From positions 248,001 to 312,000 of the forward strand of contig NZ_RQGG01000032.1 of the NCBI RefSeq assembly GCF_004769665.1: 64,000 nt of DNA, given 5' to 3'. The first letter of the stretch is position 1. Every line of letters starts with the position of its first letter. This stretch comes from Leptospira kemamanensis (GTDB lineage Bacteria > Spirochaetota > Leptospiria > Leptospirales > Leptospiraceae). The notes under the pieces were generated by a model that saw only the letters and a program-made list of their open reading frames with translations, ran no database searches and was not told the DNA's origin. Positions 7,107 to 15,069 of this stretch are shown here, in pieces. Position numbers and translations under genes: made by a program.

Positions 7107-9317
7107 TTAAACATTCATTCTTTGCGTTTTTGGAAAGTAGAGATGGAAATTCGTTCCTTTATCCACTTGACTCTCGACTTCAATTTTCCCACCTAACGAT
7201 TCGATTTGGTACTTCGTTAGAAAAAGACCCATGCCCTTTCCTTCAATATTCGGGTGGAACCGTGAATTCATTTTAAACATTTTGCTTCGGTATTTTTCTA
7301 AATCAATTCCAATTCCATTGTCTGTAATCGAAAGGATGATAAACTCTTCGGATTCTTTCGCCTCAATTTGGATAGACCCAATATTTTCTTTAGATATATA
7401 TTTAAATGCATTGGATAAAACATTATTAATGATACTTTCAAAGTAAACTGGGATCGTATATAGGAATAAATCGTTCGCTATGAAGACATCAACTTTTGTT
7501 TGATTCGATTTATCAGATACATATAACAATAATTGATTTTGAATTTCTTTTTGAAGATGGATTTCTCTTTTTATAAGTGATTGTGAATCCTTCTCAATGG
7601 TAAGCAATTCATTTAAGTTTTTCATCATGTGATCCAATTGTTGTGCAGAAGATTCAATCATTTGGACTAAAACTTGGTCACCAGGATCGTCCTTTAATAA
7701 ATTACACAAACTCAAAATATTAGCAATTGGTGCACGGAGGTTATGGGAAGTGATATACGTATACTCTCTAAGCCTTTCATTCTGTCTATTTGTGACTTGG
7801 ACAAGAGTTTCCAATTCTTTATTTTTTGCGACTCGGTCAGATATGTTACGATTGTAAATGACAATCCCATCTGTAGTGGGCAAAACGATGTGGTGGAAAT
7901 AACCTGGTGTGTAGTAACCGTCTGGAATTGTATATTCCTGCTCAAGTGGTTGTTTTGTAAGAAAAACTTGTTTGTACTGCTCAAAAAATCCATTTTCTAA
8001 ATTGATTGGATACAATTCACAAATTCTTTTTCCAATCAGCTCTTCTTTTGGAACTCCTAAGTTGATTGCTCCTTTTTCATTCATTTCATTAAAAGCAAAA
8101 TCAATGATCGTTCCATGATCGTCTTTCACTACCGATAAAAAATATATGGATTCAAGAGAAGCTTCTAAAGATGCTTTGAATCGTTCATTACTTTCTTTGA
8201 GTTTTGTTTCCACTTCCTTTTCAATCGTAATATTTTTTGACGCTCCGATCAATTTGGAAAGTTTACCAAACTCGTCATACAATGGTTTGCTATAATCCCT
8301 GATCCAAACGACTTGACCACTCTTTGCAAAAACCCGGTATTCCGAAACACCTACTTGGCCTTTTAGAATTTCAGAAACACGATTTCCGACAATGCCTAAG
8401 TCATCTGGATGAATGATTTTGATCCATCCTCCAATATTTCCAATTTCTTCAATTGTATACCCTACAATTTTTGAAAGATTGCCTGAGCTCCAATCAGCAA
8501 TGATTTCACCTTCAATGATTTTTGCCGTATAAATATAATCAGATGTAATCTCCGTGATTAATTTTAATTTTCCTAAGATGTCTTCAGAATCAGTAATATC
8601 TCTGGCAACGGCGACAAGTTCGTTGATCTTTCCATGTTGGTCACGGATCGGTGTTTTGACGGTATTAAAATAACGAACGAATCCATCTTTACCTAAATGA
8701 GACTCTTTTTCGATTGTAATTTGTTTGCCATCTTCGAAGACGGAAGAATCGATTCTGTGATACTCTTCAACAAACTCTTGTTTGTTCTCTGGAATATCAT
8801 AACTGCCAATGAGATCTGATTTTTTGACTCCAAGGTAATCTGCGCAGGCCTTATTGACATAGGTCATTTTGAAATTTGAATCTTTACAGAAAACAAAATC
8901 AGAAATGGAATCCAGTATCTGCGAATAATAATTTTCTGTTTCACGAATCGAATCGGACACACTTGTGCGATTTGAACTTTCTAAAAAACTATAAATTATA
9001 TATTGAATCTCATTCGATATCGATTTCGATACACTACATTGAGCGACACAATTCAATCTTGTTTTATCTTTTTTAACGACTTCCAGTTCCCCATAATAAG
9101 AACCAGTTTTTGAGAGCACATCGATCACACTCTTTTGACCATCAGTAGGAATCCAAAATTCATTTACAAAACTTCCCACCACTCCTTCTTTCGATGGATA
9201 ATCTAAAACTTGTAGAAATGCTTGATTCACAAAAACGATCTTCCCTAGCGGATCTGAAATCGCAATGGCAGTTATGGAATCATCCACGGCTTTTTCAATG
9301 ATCGATTTTATATCCAT
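7107..9317 (-). CDS. Multi-PAS sensor histidine kinase
   Basis: 736 residues, no membrane segment, so cytosolic. Four PAS-like units can be traced at about 10-110, 128-245, 255-370 and 380-495; the second and third end in PAC-type DIT and NIT segments. The dimerisation helix has the phosphoacceptor His525 in SHNLRAP, followed by an ATPase domain with the N-box (INNVLSNAFKY), DNGIGI and GKGMGLFLTK. The SHNLRAP type of H-box is common in Bacteroidetes and spirochaete PAS kinases. No response regulator is adjacent, so its partner is elsewhere. The gene is divergent from a second kinase at 9711, and the shared 390-nt region could coordinate both. Confidence 0.9.
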   Translation of the reverse strand: MDIKSIIEKAVDDSITAIAISDPLGKIVFVNQAFLQVLDYPSKEGVVGSFVNEFWIPTDGQKSVIDVLSKTGSYYGELEVVKKDKTRLNCVAQCSVSKSISNEIQYIIYSFLESSNRTSVSDSIRETENYYSQILDSISDFVFCKDSNFKMTYVNKACADYLGVKKSDLIGSYDIPENKQEFVEEYHRIDSSVFEDGKQITIEKESHLGKDGFVRYFNTVKTPIRDQHGKINELVAVARDITDSEDILGKLKLITEITSDYIYTAKIIEGEIIADWSSGNLSKIVGYTIEEIGNIGGWIKIIHPDDLGIVGNRVSEILKGQVGVSEYRVFAKSGQVVWIRDYSKPLYDEFGKLSKLIGASKNITIEKEVETKLKESNERFKASLEASLESIYFLSVVKDDHGTIIDFAFNEMNEKGAINLGVPKEELIGKRICELYPINLENGFFEQYKQVFLTKQPLEQEYTIPDGYYTPGYFHHIVLPTTDGIVIYNRNISDRVAKNKELETLVQVTNRQNERLREYTYITSHNLRAPIANILSLCNLLKDDPGDQVLVQMIESSAQQLDHMMKNLNELLTIEKDSQSLIKREIHLQKEIQNQLLLYVSDKSNQTKVDVFIANDLFLYTIPVYFESIINNVLSNAFKYISKENIGSIQIEAKESEEFIILSITDNGIGIDLEKYRSKMFKMNSRFHPNIEGKGMGLFLTKYQIESLGGKIEVESQVDKGTNFHLYFPKTQRMNV

Positions 9318-9710
9318 CTTTATGTCCTTTTAGGATCGTTTGCTCTAAAAACGTAAATCAATTTGACTAAAAAAACAGCCATAGTTTACTCTTTGAGAAT
9401 CGCTTTCCCGTTTCCGATAAAAATACAAGTCCTGCTACCTGAATTTTGCCAATGAACCAAAACGAAAAAGGAGTTTCAGATGGGAAAAGCAAGTAAGAGA
9501 GAAAGGTCCAAGTATTTGGAAACAAAAAATACTTGGGTGATTTGATTCACTCAGTAAATTCGATGAAAACATTGAAATGTCAAATCCAAATGAAAACTAA
9601 ATTGCAAAATTCAATCAATTATTTCCAGGATTCTTTGCAGTGATCGCACAGGAACCGAATCCATTTCATCGAATCGCATTCAGAATCGTGAACCAATTAG
9701 GATACAATCT
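9318..9710. other. Divergent intergenic region between two kinases
   Basis: 393 nt without a long gene. It should hold the promoters for both kinases. It contains a possible 21-codon ORF (9480-9545), inside which is a 10-bp perfect hairpin: CCAAGTATTT (9508-9517) pairs with AAATACTTGG (9527-9536). A TTGACT at 9363-9368 with TTTACT at 9385-9390 (16-nt spacer) is a possible plus-strand promoter upstream of that ORF. Confidence 0.5.
9480..9545 (+). CDS. Possible small ORF, 21 aa
   Basis: ATG at 9480 is preceded by an excellent Shine-Dalgarno AAGGAG (9468-9473) with a 6-nt spacer, and the frame ends at TGA 9543-9545. The predicted peptide is basic (MGKASKRERSKYL...) and ends in TWVI. The second half of the frame coincides with the strong hairpin at 9508-9536, so the region could be a leader peptide with an attenuating structure, a small RNA, or chance. 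No homologue is known to me. Too short for routine gene finders. Confidence 0.35.
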   Translation: MGKASKRERSKYLETKNTWVI

Positions 9711-10898
9711 ATGCAAACCATTTCCGAAAATGAAATCCCACGTTTACTCCAATTAGCCGAATTAAATTTAGATTATGTTTCCTTAAAAGAGGAATTTAAT
9801 GGACTTGCGGAACTCGCGGCAAGGATCACAGGAACACCGATTTCCCATATCAATTTGATTGATGCACTACACCAGTGGACCATTGGTGATTTTGGATTTC
9901 CCTCTACAATTACTCCAAGAGAAGAAACGGTTTGCCAATTTACCATCTTAAACAATGCACACCTAGAAGTGAAAGATTTAAAGTCAGATCTAAGGTTCAA
10001 AGAGAAAGACTTTGTCACCCAAAGTCCTTACTTAAAATACTATTACGGAATTCCCATTCATTTAAGGGGACACAATATAGGTTCCCTCTGTGTGATCGAT
10101 ACAAAAGAAAATGAAATTTCTTCGGACAAAATCAAACTTTTAGAAATCATCGCAAAAGAAGTGACAGAACGGATCAAACTCAAAAACAACATGCAGCAAA
10201 TGACGGAAAAAAATCTAAAATTATGGAAACATTATAAAATGTTAGCACATGATATCCGAGGCCCCATCGGTGGTATCTCGGGATTGGCTGAGATCATACT
10301 CGAACAAGAAGATGATTTGGATATGGCAGAGTATTTTTCCAATTTGAAACTCATGAAAGAAAGCAGTGATTCTGTGCTACATTTGGTCAATGATCTAATG
10401 AGTGAATTTACAGCGGAAGGTGCATTTAACAATGATATTACGATCAAAGAATTTGCCGAACAATTATTAAGTTTGTTCCAATCCCAAGCACATTCGAAAC
10501 AAATCACTTTCAACTTGAACATAAATCCCAATTTACACAAAATCAAAATTCCGAAAAATAAATTCCTTCAAATCATTGGAAACCTAGTTTCGAATTCTAT
10601 TAAGTTTTCGCCAATGAAAAGTGAGATACAAATCCATTTTGAACTCTTGCAATCCGAAAACAAAACAATAGTCATACGAATCAAAGACTTTGGAATTGGA
10701 ATGACACAAGATCAAATGAGCGAAGTATTATCAGACAAATTGCATTCTACCCTAGGAACAGCAGGTGAAGTTGGAAATGGATTTGGAATCCATTTTGTGA
10801 AATTACTTGTGGATGAATTGAAGGGAAAATTTTCAATCCATTCGGAAGTGGGAAAAGGATGTGAATTTATCATCCAGCTTCCTATGATCAATTCTTAA
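9711..10898 (+). CDS. GAF-domain sensor histidine kinase
   Basis: 395 residues, cytosolic. Residues about 20-158 form a GAF domain of the type that begins LAELAARITGTPISHINLID and contains the Cys-bearing ETVCQF and GSLCVID segments, often seen in small-molecule or redox sensing. The kinase core follows: phosphoacceptor His180 in LAHDIRGP, an N-box IIGNLVSNSIKFSP, DFGIGM and a GNGFGIHFVK lid. The start ATG is weakly supported by a ribosome site but fits the domain boundary. No regulator is adjacent. A stem-loop with a T-run directly after the stop is a likely terminator, so the gene seems monocistronic. Confidence 0.9.
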   Translation: MQTISENEIPRLLQLAELNLDYVSLKEEFNGLAELAARITGTPISHINLIDALHQWTIGDFGFPSTITPREETVCQFTILNNAHLEVKDLKSDLRFKEKDFVTQSPYLKYYYGIPIHLRGHNIGSLCVIDTKENEISSDKIKLLEIIAKEVTERIKLKNNMQQMTEKNLKLWKHYKMLAHDIRGPIGGISGLAEIILEQEDDLDMAEYFSNLKLMKESSDSVLHLVNDLMSEFTAEGAFNNDITIKEFAEQLLSLFQSQAHSKQITFNLNINPNLHKIKIPKNKFLQIIGNLVSNSIKFSPMKSEIQIHFELLQSENKTIVIRIKDFGIGMTQDQMSEVLSDKLHSTLGTAGEVGNGFGIHFVKLLVDELKGKFSIHSEVGKGCEFIIQLPMINS

Positions 10899-10927
10899 AG
10901 CATTCGGGAAAAGTGGGATGCTTTTTT
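10897..10927 (+). terminator. Rho-independent terminator of the GAF kinase gene
   Basis: AAAGCAT (10897-10903) pairs with ATGCTTT (10918-10924), extended by a G-U and a C-G pair, and the stem runs into TTTTTT. It starts within the stop codon of the kinase gene. Confidence 0.7.
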
Positions 10928-10988
10928 CCAATCCAATTCCATCTTCTTTACAAGGGACTTTGTTTCGCTAACGATTTAGATTCCTTTG

Positions 10989-11148
10989 GGCGCCTCACAT
11001 AGATTAGCCGATAAATCTCAGATTGTCTAAGTGACCGCGCTTTCCGCTCCAATCATTCCAATCAAACTGTATGCGAAGATGCATTGCATCAGGAAGGGAT
11101 TTCCGCTGCAATCGACACTTCGATAAACTCAGCGTCAATGGCGCAGGG
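10989..11148. repeat. Dispersed intergenic repeat, copy 2, with a 24-nt hairpin insert
   Basis: Matches 5648-5783. The internal related 16-mers are at 11039-11054 (GCTTTCCGCTCCAATC) and 11098-11113 (GATTTCCGCTGCAATC). Compared with copy 1, about 24 nt are inserted just before the closing GGCGC block: this insert is the hairpin GACACT (11114-11119), loop TCGATAAACTC, AGCGTC (11131-11136), a member of the loop family also seen at 3845-3867 and 19374-19398. So one small repeat sits inside another. Confidence 0.75.
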
Positions 11149-11156
11149 AAAATTTC

Positions 11157-11369
11157 TTACTTTCTGGAATGCTCTACAAAAATCAGTTTAGAAGTATCAA
11201 AACCAAGAGAGGAAGCCTTAGCCATAAGGCTCTCGGTGATTTTTTTCGAAATCTTGGGAGTCCTTGCCATGATGCAGAGATAAGATCTGTCGGGACCACA
11301 GACAAGGGCATAACTGTAATTGATTTTATCAAGTTCAACAATTTTGATTGCTCCTACCGAGAAAAATTT
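11157..11369 (-). pseudogene. Remnant of a Blc-type lipocalin gene (C-terminal third)
   Basis: Read on the minus strand, 11369 down to the stop at 11157-11159 encodes a stretch containing VELDKINYSYALVCGPDRS, MARTPKISKKI and SLGFDTSKLIFVEHS. This is the C-terminal signature of bacterial Blc lipocalins (IALDxxYxxALVCGPDRxYLWILxRTP... GFDxSKxIxV). The usual Trp of YLWIL reads Cys (YLCIM), the frame is closed by a TAA at 11370-11372, there is no start codon, and the N-terminal barrel with the GxW motif is missing. It therefore looks like the leftover of a deletion, and its 5' side overlaps the 3' end of the next membrane-protein gene. Lipocalins of this class are outer-membrane or periplasmic lipid binders. 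The remnant is unlikely to make a functional protein. Confidence 0.75.
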
Positions 11370-11916
11370 TTAGGAGTAGAAACGGAACGATGATCAATGT
11401 CGAAATCCACTGGCTGTCCCGAATGTTCAATCGGGGAAGAATGGATAACTGGATCAATGCGCCCAAGATAATTGAGATATGCAATATAATATGCCTTCTA
11501 CTGAAAAGTGGTAATGTCAAATTTGTGTGATTGGATTTCATTCGAAAATAAATGTATTCTGCACCAAACAAAATGATATTGATATTGAAATACCAATTCT
11601 TAAACAGAAAAACCCTTAGATTATTTCCTAACAATCTACTGTCACCCCAATTGAGCATGAGTCCAAACAGAGTCAGAATGAAGACCACATAAACATATAA
11701 AATAAAAAAACTACCAAATGATTGCTTTATAAAAGCAAACTTTTCCCCCATTGAATTTTTCTTCCAAAACAAATACAAAAAATCTACTACCGTACGAATC
11801 CATTCCTGAAACCAAAATAAATAAACAATATAGAATACTGTTACCTCTCCTTGGTACACAGCAAAAAGCGTAATTACAAAAATGGTTAAAATGTCTATTT
11901 GATTGAGTTGTTTCAT
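11335..11916 (-). CDS. Multi-pass membrane protein, possibly DUF6498-like
   Basis: 193 residues with about five hydrophobic segments (near residues 9-32, 65-90, 105-125, 143-162 and 168-186). The second segment is preceded by an aromatic patch (YLFWFQEWIRTVVDF), a pattern reminiscent of DUF6498 membrane proteins, but I cannot confirm this. Its last codons overlap the lipocalin remnant in another frame, so its C-terminus may have been created or changed when that gene was truncated. It lies 35 nt after the 12 kb membrane-protein gene on the same strand, probably in one transcript. Function unknown. Confidence 0.55.
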   Translation of the reverse strand: MKQLNQIDILTIFVITLFAVYQGEVTVFYIVYLFWFQEWIRTVVDFLYLFWKKNSMGEKFAFIKQSFGSFFILYVYVVFILTLFGLMLNWGDSRLLGNNLRVFLFKNWYFNINIILFGAEYIYFRMKSNHTNLTLPLFSRRHIILHISIILGALIQLSILPRLNIRDSQWISTLIIVPFLLLKIFLGRSNQNC

Positions 11917-11951
11917 TTTCGATTCAGTGAACTTACAAATTATATAATCTT

Positions 11952-12434
11952 TTATTTTGTTTTAGTTTGTCTTGTTTTCAATTCGAAAAACCCTTGCTCG
12001 TCTAAAATCAATTTTTTACCTGTTGCTGTTTTCAGAATCGAATAAGGAGCAACGACAACCGGGGCATTGAAATGATTGGATACACCTTTGTAGAATGTTT
12101 CGGTTTTTAGTATTTCGGCAGGATGTTTTTCGGTTTTATGAAAACCTAACATCGACCATGTCGTAATCAAAATATGATTTTCATCTGCTATTTCTATTTT
12201 TAAAATATAACGCCCGCTCAGCCAAATCATACAAGCAAACATAATATTTCCAGCTAGAAGCATGAATGTTAACCAAAATATCCCGGAAACTCTAGAACTG
12301 TATTCTTCAAAAAATGCATCTAAGTCATTGAAAATCATATAAACCACAAAAATGGACAACGCCAATGTAACAATGGTCACGAAATAAAGCGTCAGCGATC
12401 GTGAGTTTTTGTAAGAAAACATTTGTTGGTTCAT
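11952..12434 (-). CDS. Two-TM membrane protein of unknown function
   Basis: 160 residues. Two hydrophobic helices (about 14-32 and 50-72) near the N-terminus are followed by a soluble C-terminal domain with PH-like short strands (LKIEIADENHILITTWSMLGFHKTEKHPAEILKTETFYKG). The layout resembles bacterial PH-like membrane proteins, but only in outline. The gene starts at an ATG at 12434 and precedes the 193-aa membrane protein gene by 35 nt. Not recognised. Confidence 0.6.
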   Translation of the reverse strand: MNQQMFSYKNSRSLTLYFVTIVTLALSIFVVYMIFNDLDAFFEEYSSRVSGIFWLTFMLLAGNIMFACMIWLSGRYILKIEIADENHILITTWSMLGFHKTEKHPAEILKTETFYKGVSNHFNAPVVVAPYSILKTATGKKLILDEQGFFELKTRQTKTK

Positions 12435-12672
12435 TTTTAAATTTCGTTTCCAGAAACTATTTTTGCAAAATACTTTTTTTGACAGTTCATCCCTATGCCA
12501 ATTTTCGAGACAGGCTCTGTTTTTGCATCGCAGTATTTAGTTCGACAGGTTCAACACAATCAGGTTGGATTAACAGAACCATTGAGCAGTATGCCCCCAA
12601 TCAAACATGGAAGATTCAATCCAAGAATCAAGTCACCTGGTGCAAACGGGATTCCCTTTCGTCTAACAATCA
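12435..12672. other. Intergenic region, 238 nt
   Basis: Divergent interval between a minus-strand membrane protein gene and the gene at 12673. Two overlapping short plus-strand frames cross it, but neither has a ribosome site or a recognisable product. A TTCGACAGGTTCAACAC segment near 12542 resembles the conserved hairpin loop found elsewhere in the window but lacks pairing stems. Confidence 0.4.
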
Positions 12673-13308
12673 ATGTTTCCAGAAAAACCAGTTTGGATCT
12701 GGAAGGGAAATCCTGAACTCGTCCTCCTGCAACTTTTGGGACTCATCCTATTTTTTTACTTTGCCTTTCGGTTGAGTGCCTACTTCACCCATCGGTATGA
12801 GCTCATCCAAATGCACAGGAAGCGACTCGATCGACTTGCCTTCAAAGCTGGTTGCAACCAAACAGAACGTTCCCTCCTGCAAACCTTTTACAACCAATTG
12901 GACAGACGCCACCGCGTACTCCTCGCTCACAACCATGCCAAAGAATACTTACGAGCCCACCTCTTACAATTTGTGTCAGAACTCGACCGTGAGGAAGAAC
13001 GCACCTTCTTATCCCTCGTGGCCAAATTTTTGGGAACCGCTCGAGAGAAAACACCCGTCTTTGGGATCCGTGAGTTTGTCCTCGTACATTGGGGAAAAGA
13101 TTCCTATTTGGCCCAAGTGGTCGACCCAGGACTCGCTGAAGTCAGAATTAGGTTCAGTCCAATCAAACGAAACACGGGAGCGCCGAACCTAACCAAGATC
13201 ACCGTATTCAGAGAGCCAAAAGGTTTCCAATCCATCCACGGCAGTGTGGAAATGGAGACGGCGAACACCTTCTTTTTCCGCCCCCTCGAGAGACGAGGAA
13301 CCTCTTGA
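12673..13308 (+). CDS. Hypothetical membrane-anchored protein upstream of mreC
   Basis: 211 residues with one N-terminal membrane helix (about 17-36, LVLLQLLGLILFFYFAF) and a cytosolic, Arg-rich region. A helical segment (residues 45-110) precedes a beta-like domain from about 125 that carries REFVLVHWGKDSYLAQV and IRFSPIKRNTG, possibly a small barrel. I do not see the RxxxR/DxSxxG pair that would prove a PilZ domain. The start ATG has no obvious ribosome site. It lies 70 nt before mreC on the same strand, so it may take part in or be transcribed with the elongation operon. Confidence 0.6.
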   Translation: MFPEKPVWIWKGNPELVLLQLLGLILFFYFAFRLSAYFTHRYELIQMHRKRLDRLAFKAGCNQTERSLLQTFYNQLDRRHRVLLAHNHAKEYLRAHLLQFVSELDREEERTFLSLVAKFLGTAREKTPVFGIREFVLVHWGKDSYLAQVVDPGLAEVRIRFSPIKRNTGAPNLTKITVFREPKGFQSIHGSVEMETANTFFFRPLERRGTS

Positions 13309-13378
13309 ATGAAAAACGGACCAATTTCGATTCTCGCTTGAAATATTCTTTCCACGAAAATTAATGTGACATAAGTCC

Positions 13379-14557
13379 ATGAAGTGGAATCGCATCAATC
13401 AAAATGACGAATTGTTTTCCCTACTTTTCGTATTCCTGTTTTCCTTTACTTCCCTAATTTGGAACGGCAACTTCATGGTAAGAGGGATTGCCAGCTTTCA
13501 GGGCGTAGGCGACTTTTTTTCTGGGTCCTTTGATTCCTTTGGATCCCTCATCAAAAGTAGTTATAACAAACTCGAGTCTTTCGAACGGGTAAGAGAAGAG
13601 CGTGATTCTTGTTTGAACGTGATGGAAGAATACCGCCAACTTTCCAAAGACGTAGAACGCCTCAAAGCAGAAAATGCAATCCTCCGCCAAGAGTTAAACT
13701 TCCCACTTAGATCCGAATATCCGTCGGTTCGTGCAGAAGTCTTAAGTGTTCGTTTGAACGCCATTTACCGCACCATCATCATCAACAAAGGTTCCGAATC
13801 AGGAATCAAACCTTATATGCCAGTCGTAGCGCGCGCGTTAGACGAAAAAGGGAAATTCACAGAAGCACTTGTTGGTAAAATCATCGCTGTTTCCAAAGGT
13901 TCTGCCGTCATCCAACCCATCATCAATTCCAACTTTTCTATGGGTGTCTCCATCCCTGGAACCAATTTATGGGCTTCTCTCAATGGAAACAGTGGCCGTG
14001 GAACAGATGTTTTGTTAGACTATATTGATTCAGGAATTGTGATTGATCCAAAAGCCATTGGCAATTTCCCAATGGGGCCGAATCCTCCACCAACATCAGC
14101 GAACACCATGTTTACGGAAGGGTTTAGTAAAATAGGAAAGGCCGTGTTTAGTTCGGGTGGATCTGGAGTTTTCCCTCCAGGCATTCCAGTAGGAACCATC
14201 ATCGAAGAAGGACCAAGAAATGGTTCCTTTAAAACAGCCATCTTACGTCCGTTTGTTGAATTTGATAACCTATTACATGTAATTGTCTTAAAAAAACTTC
14301 CAGAGAAATGGCGTGAAGAGTGGCCTGCCGAAAAAACAATCCAAATTGAAGGGCCATACTTTGGTGAAATCGATTTTCCAAAAGAAAAAGATTATAACAA
14401 AAAAGAGAAAGAGAAAAAACAAGGAACTCAAGGTTTTGGTACTCCGAGTACAAATCGTACCAATGCAAATCCAATTCCTTCTTCTCCACAGGAGTCTACA
14501 CCACCTCCGCCCCCTTCTCCTCAAACCAACGAAGGACCTAAGGAGGTGAACCCATGA
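13379..14557 (+). CDS. mreC: Rod shape-determining protein MreC
   Basis: 392 residues. One membrane helix (about 13-30) is followed by a coiled coil (about 60-105, with [19 protein letters not shown]) and the beta-barrel MreC core (about 115-310) containing [30 protein letters not shown]. The protein sits in the inner membrane with its bulk in the periplasm, where it links MreB filaments to PBP2 and RodA. It is longer than many MreC proteins because of a charged Lys-rich stretch (about 335-360) and a proline-rich tail (about 365-390). The genes mreD, mrdA and rodA follow with overlapping ends. mreB is not in this window. Confidence 0.93.
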   Translation: MKWNRINQNDELFSLLFVFLFSFTSLIWNGNFMVRGIASFQGVGDFFSGSFDSFGSLIKSSYNKLESFERVREERDSCLNVMEEYRQLSKDVERLKAENAILRQELNFPLRSEYPSVRAEVLSVRLNAIYRTIIINKGSESGIKPYMPVVARALDEKGKFTEALVGKIIAVSKGSAVIQPIINSNFSMGVSIPGTNLWASLNGNSGRGTDVLLDYIDSGIVIDPKAIGNFPMGPNPPPTSANTMFTEGFSKIGKAVFSSGGSGVFPPGIPVGTIIEEGPRNGSFKTAILRPFVEFDNLLHVIVLKKLPEKWREEWPAEKTIQIEGPYFGEIDFPKEKDYNKKEKEKKQGTQGFGTPSTNRTNANPIPSSPQESTPPPPPSPQTNEGPKEVNP

Positions 14558-15069
14558 TATTAGATAAAGTATTCATCATCATCGGGATGTTACTCGCTCA
14601 TTTTTTAAATGGATCCAATGTGTTTGAATTAGGAAATGCAGTACGTCCTGATTTTATGGTCATCTTCGTTGTGTTTTTTGCCCTGCGCAAAGGACCGATG
14701 TATGGACTTTGGCTTGGATTCTTTGGTGGTCTACTCACCGATACCGCACTCGGTGGAGAAATTGGTGGAGACAATATTGTGTATTACAAGATTGGCCTAC
14801 ATTCTTTTTCCTATGCCATTGTTGGTTACATCGTTGGAAAAGGACTTCGCAGTTCTTATACTGAAAACTATATCTCGATTACGATTTATATTTTGGGGCT
14901 TACCTTGGTATCAAGACTCATTACGTATTTACTTTTCCTAATGTTCTTTCATTCGAACCATAGTTATTCCTTTTTATATGTTTCGCTTTATAATGCATTT
15001 CTTGGGCCAGCGTTATTCTTTTTATTTTCGTGGGCATACCGTTTGGATGGAGATGAGGTGCGGCAATGA
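14554..15069 (+). CDS. mreD: Rod shape-determining protein MreD
   Basis: 171 residues, almost entirely membrane-embedded with five or six helices, starting in the MreD manner ([15 protein letters not shown], then [33 protein letters not shown]). The ATGA overlap with mreC and a near-perfect Shine-Dalgarno (AAGGAGGTGA at 14540-14549, inside the mreC tail codons) show tight coupling. MreD is a small inner-membrane partner of MreC in the elongasome. Its stop overlaps the start of the PBP2 gene. Confidence 0.9.
   Translation: MILDKVFIIIGMLLAHFLNGSNVFELGNAVRPDFMVIFVVFFALRKGPMYGLWLGFFGGLLTDTALGGEIGGDNIVYYKIGLHSFSYAIVGYIVGKGLRSSYTENYISITIYILGLTLVSRLITYLLFLMFFHSNHSYSFLYVSLYNAFLGPALFFLFSWAYRLDGDEVRQ

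Noticed and set aside
11071..11393. Two short plus-strand frames over repeat copy 2 and the lipocalin remnant
   Set aside because: They are antisense to the lipocalin-like frame, have no ribosome sites and match nothing known.
12401..12775. Overlapping short plus-strand frames (12401-12775, 12495-12716)
   Set aside because: Composition is not protein-like, no ribosome site, and they overlap the start of the gene at 12673 in other frames.
12673..13308. Identification as a PilZ-domain protein
   Set aside because: The c-di-GMP-binding RxxxR and D/NxSxxG motifs are not both present.
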